From Micromonospora chalcea (GTDB taxonomy: Bacteria > Actinomycetota > Actinomycetes > Mycobacteriales > Micromonosporaceae): a stretch of DNA of 43,142 bases. This document shows, piece after piece, positions 41,366 through 43,142 of the stretch; position 1 is the first letter of the stretch, and each line of letters opens with the position of its first letter. The stretch spans positions 1 through 43,142 of the forward strand of contig NZ_MAGP01000137.1 of assembly GCF_002926165.1 (NCBI RefSeq), written 5' to 3'. The translations under genes and the position numbers were made by a program. A model generated the notes under the pieces. The model saw nothing but the letters and a program-made list of their open reading frames with translations. It was not told the origin of the DNA and made no database searches.

Positions 41366-42635
41366 CGGCCCGCCGCCGGCGCAGCAGCACCAGGCCGCCC
41401 AGCGCCGCAGCGCCGATCATGCCCGCGCCACCGGTGGCGAGGGTACGGTCCACGCCGGTGGTCGTCATGCCGCCGTCGCCGCCGTCGACCCCACCGCGCG
41501 GCAGGACCACCAGCTCGCCCTCACCGCAGGAGCCCCGCAACTCGTACCGGCCCGGCCGGGCGTCGTGCGAGACGGTGGCCTCGCCGTAGTAGACGAAGTC
41601 CTTCCCGTGCTCCCAGCCGTCCTTACCGTCCTTGCCGTAGTCGCGCTCGGCGTCCTTGCCGTAGTCGCCCTTGTCGTCCTGCCAGGCGCCTCCGCTCGCC
41701 TGCCAGTCGTCCTTGCCGCCCGGCCAGTCGCTTTTGTCGCCCGGCCAGTCGTTCTCACCTTCCTGCCAGTCGTTCTTGCCGCCCGGCCAGGAGCCGTGCT
41801 CGTCCTTGCCGTCCTTGCCTTTGTCGTCCGGCCGGCCGCCACGGTCGTCCTTGCCGTGCTCGTCCTTGGCGTCCTTGCCGTGCTGTTCCTTGCCGTCGGG
41901 GCCGTGCGCGTCCTTGGTCCAGTCCGGCCCGCCCGGCTTCTCCTTCTCCCAGCCCGGCTCGGCGTCCTGGCCGTACTCGTCGTGCCCCTGCCAGTCGCCG
42001 GGGTCGACGGCCGCGCCGGCCCCCGCGCCGCCCGGCTGCGGCTGCCCTTCCGGCTGGCCGGCCGGCGGCTGGGGCTGGTCCGCCGGGGGCTGCGGCATGC
42101 CGTCGCCACCCGGGCCGTTGCCGCCGGGCCCGTTGCCACCCGGGCCGTTGCCACCCGGGCCGTTGCCACCCGGGCCATTGCCGCCCGGCCCGTTGCCGTC
42201 GGGCCCATTTCCGCCCGGCCCGTGTTCGTCCCCGCCCGGCTCGCCGCGGCCGTCCGGGCCCTTGCCGTGGTCGTCCTTGCCGTCCGGGCCCTTGCCGTGC
42301 TCGTCCTTGCCGTCCGGGCCCTTGTCGTCCCAGCCCCAGTCCTGGTCGCCGCCCCAGTCACCGCCCCGGTCGGCCCAGTCGCCGTGCTCGCCGTCGCGGG
42401 CCGGGCGCAGGTCGACCTTGCCGGTCACCTTCGACCAGACGGTGGCGTGCTGCTGCGGCTCGGAGCAGATCGCGAGCAGTTCGACGGTGTCCCCCGCCTT
42501 CACCACGTGCGGCTTGGCGATGACCTTGCCCTCGTCGTGCCCGCCCGCGTAGGCCATTCCCGGGGTGAACACGAGAAGGCCGGCGCCGCCGAGGGCAGCG
42601 CCCGCGACCACCTTCCCGAGCATCTTCTTAGCCAT
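41352..42635 (-). CDS. Surface protein with split beta domain, long low-complexity insert and sorting-like tail
   Basis: The 427-residue product has a signal peptide (MAKKMLGKVVAGAALGG to AYA-GG). A beta region follows (about 36-78: VIAKPHVVKAGDTVELLAICS, ATVWSKVTGKVDLRP). Residues 80-345 are low-complexity: GKGPDGKD units, GPGGN repeats (about 139-178), then DWPGGK and GKDGKDEHG units. A second beta stretch (348-379: VYYGEATVSHDARPGRYELR, GSCGEGELVVLP) looks like the rest of the same domain. The tail has LATGG (399-403), a hydrophobic helix and RRRR. ATG 42635 follows GGAGA; an in-frame ATG at 42650 lacks a site. It is likely anchored or attached by the overlapping sortase. Ligand unknown. 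Confidence 0.8.
   Translation of the reverse strand: MAKKMLGKVVAGAALGGAGLLVFTPGMAYAGGHDEGKVIAKPHVVKAGDTVELLAICSEPQQHATVWSKVTGKVDLRPARDGEHGDWADRGGDWGGDQDWGWDDKGPDGKDEHGKGPDGKDDHGKGPDGRGEPGGDEHGPGGNGPDGNGPGGNGPGGNGPGGNGPGGNGPGGNGPGGDGMPQPPADQPQPPAGQPEGQPQPGGAGAGAAVDPGDWQGHDEYGQDAEPGWEKEKPGGPDWTKDAHGPDGKEQHGKDAKDEHGKDDRGGRPDDKGKDGKDEHGSWPGGKNDWQEGENDWPGDKSDWPGGKDDWQASGGAWQDDKGDYGKDAERDYGKDGKDGWEHGKDFVYYGEATVSHDARPGRYELRGSCGEGELVVLPRGGVDGGDGGMTTTGVDRTLATGGAGMIGAAALGGLVLLRRRRAGDLV
42102..42221. repeat. 15-bp tandem repeats encoding GPGGN
   Basis: The unit CCGTTGCCACCCGGG recurs about eight times, with exact copies in the middle and drifted copies at both ends, encoding GPGGN on the minus strand inside the surface-protein gene. 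The phase preserves the frame, so copy number can vary without breaking the protein. Confidence 0.88.
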
Positions 42636-42848
42636 GACCAGCGTCTCCATCCCTGTTCGTCCTGAGCCCGACGTCAGTCGAGCTAAGGCCGACGTTAGAC
42701 CTTTTCGCGACTTATTCGGGGAAAGATTCGCTTTTAGGAGTTTGTGGAGATCGGGCGTGTCCGCGCTGTCCCCGCCTCCCCGCGCTGATCGGCCCGACTT
42801 CGGCGACCCCGCGACCCGGATCCCGCTCGTACGGTTCCCGACGGTCTC

Positions 42849-42930
42849 GCCTCCGCCGGTGGGTGGAACGCCATGGGTGTCATTTGGCCGTTTTGACACC
42901 AATGGCGTTCCACCCGGCCGAGGCGGAGGC
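42849..42930. repeat. Imperfect long inverted repeat upstream of the surface-protein gene
   Basis: Arms 42849-42882 and 42894-42930 pair over most of their length around an 11-base loop; the inner part GGTGTCA...TGACACC and the GGGTGGAACGCCAT block match almost perfectly. It lies in the 507-base stretch 42636-43142 that otherwise holds no gene. That stretch also has an AT-richer segment at about 42686-42742 where the surface-protein promoter may sit, and the operator-like site at 43093. Confidence 0.75.
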
Positions 42931-43092
42931 GGGACGGTCCGCCGCCCGGCGTGCGGGGGAGCGCGGCGAGGTGGTGGCCGCGGGTGGTTGCCGGCGAGCC
43001 CGGCTGGTGTAGCGGGCTCCGGGCGCGCGGTGAGCGGGGCGGGGTCGGGGTTGGCGGTAGGGTGGGCCGCGAGGCGCATCGAGGCATTGCCA

Positions 43093-43106
43093 TGGAAGCG
43101 CTCCCA
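43093..43106. promoter_or_regulatory. CebR/LacI-like operator
   Basis: TGGAAGCGCTCCCA differs at one base from TGGGAGCGCTCCCA, the palindrome bound by the cellobiose regulator CebR and relatives in actinobacteria. It ends 36 bases from the right edge, with no gene to its immediate left, so the regulated gene probably begins beyond the window. Confidence 0.55.
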
Positions 43107-43142
43107 TGCAAGAATCGCTGCACGCGGTTCGGGGAGCCACAC

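Noticed and set aside
42102..42221. CRISPR-like tandem array
   Set aside because: Units are 15 bp, contiguous without spacers, and encode GPGGN in frame.

Overview
The window is very GC-rich, with GTG/ATG starts, long antisense open frames, 4-nt start/stop overlaps and many intergenic palindromes. A repeat built on GTTAACAAGGGGCCCTTCCT is abundant in Micromonospora genomes in my recollection, so I read this as a Micromonosporaceae chromosome, probably Micromonospora. No phage, IS, CRISPR or RNA gene was recognised.

Left part (1-4.6 kb): two large palindromic repeats, a Gls24/Asp23 envelope-stress protein, a short GntR regulator, a DivIVA-motif protein translationally coupled to an 85-residue protein with a possible zinc site, a FadR-type GntR regulator, and a secreted, membrane-anchored S58 (DmpA/P1) peptidase. 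A perfect FadR-type palindrome lies between the last two.

Central locus (5.2-20.1 kb): this is the most interesting region. Rightward, a MocR regulator is followed without a visible break by an M20 metallohydrolase, an aldehyde dehydrogenase, a complete peptide-type ABC importer core (two permeases, two ATPases), a short-chain dehydrogenase and a 766-residue sulfatase with the CSPTR activation motif. Leftward lie an isopropylmalate-dehydrogenase-like enzyme, a genuine formylglycine-generating enzyme (which activates sulfatases) and a substrate-binding lipoprotein. Neither the sulfatase nor the activating enzyme has a signal peptide. The set reads as a system that imports an intact organic sulfate ester, desulfates it in the cytoplasm and oxidises it. 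The substrate cannot be named from sequence. Similar TGGTACC-type inverted sequences sit in front of the binding protein and the MocR gene.

Region 20.1-30.8 kb: a branched-chain 2-oxoacid dehydrogenase operon (E1 alpha, E1 beta, E2), a class III aminotransferase with CoA-acylating (methyl)malonate-semialdehyde dehydrogenase, a divergent PucR-type regulator, a stand-alone ACT-like protein, and an isobutyryl-CoA mutase large subunit identified by Phe80 and Gln198. Together they suggest valine / beta-amino-acid catabolism feeding acyl-CoAs. E3 and the mutase B12 subunit are not in the window.

Right part (30.9-43.1 kb): a thioredoxin-fold/TPR protein without CXXC, an arginase-family protein with the metal-ligand His replaced by Cys, a MecA_N-type penicillin-binding lipoprotein, a giant NAD-glutamate dehydrogenase, and a class F sortase overlapping the gene of a surface protein whose small beta domain appears split by a ~265-residue low-complexity insertion. 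A CebR-like operator (one mismatch) lies at the right edge and probably serves a gene beyond the window.
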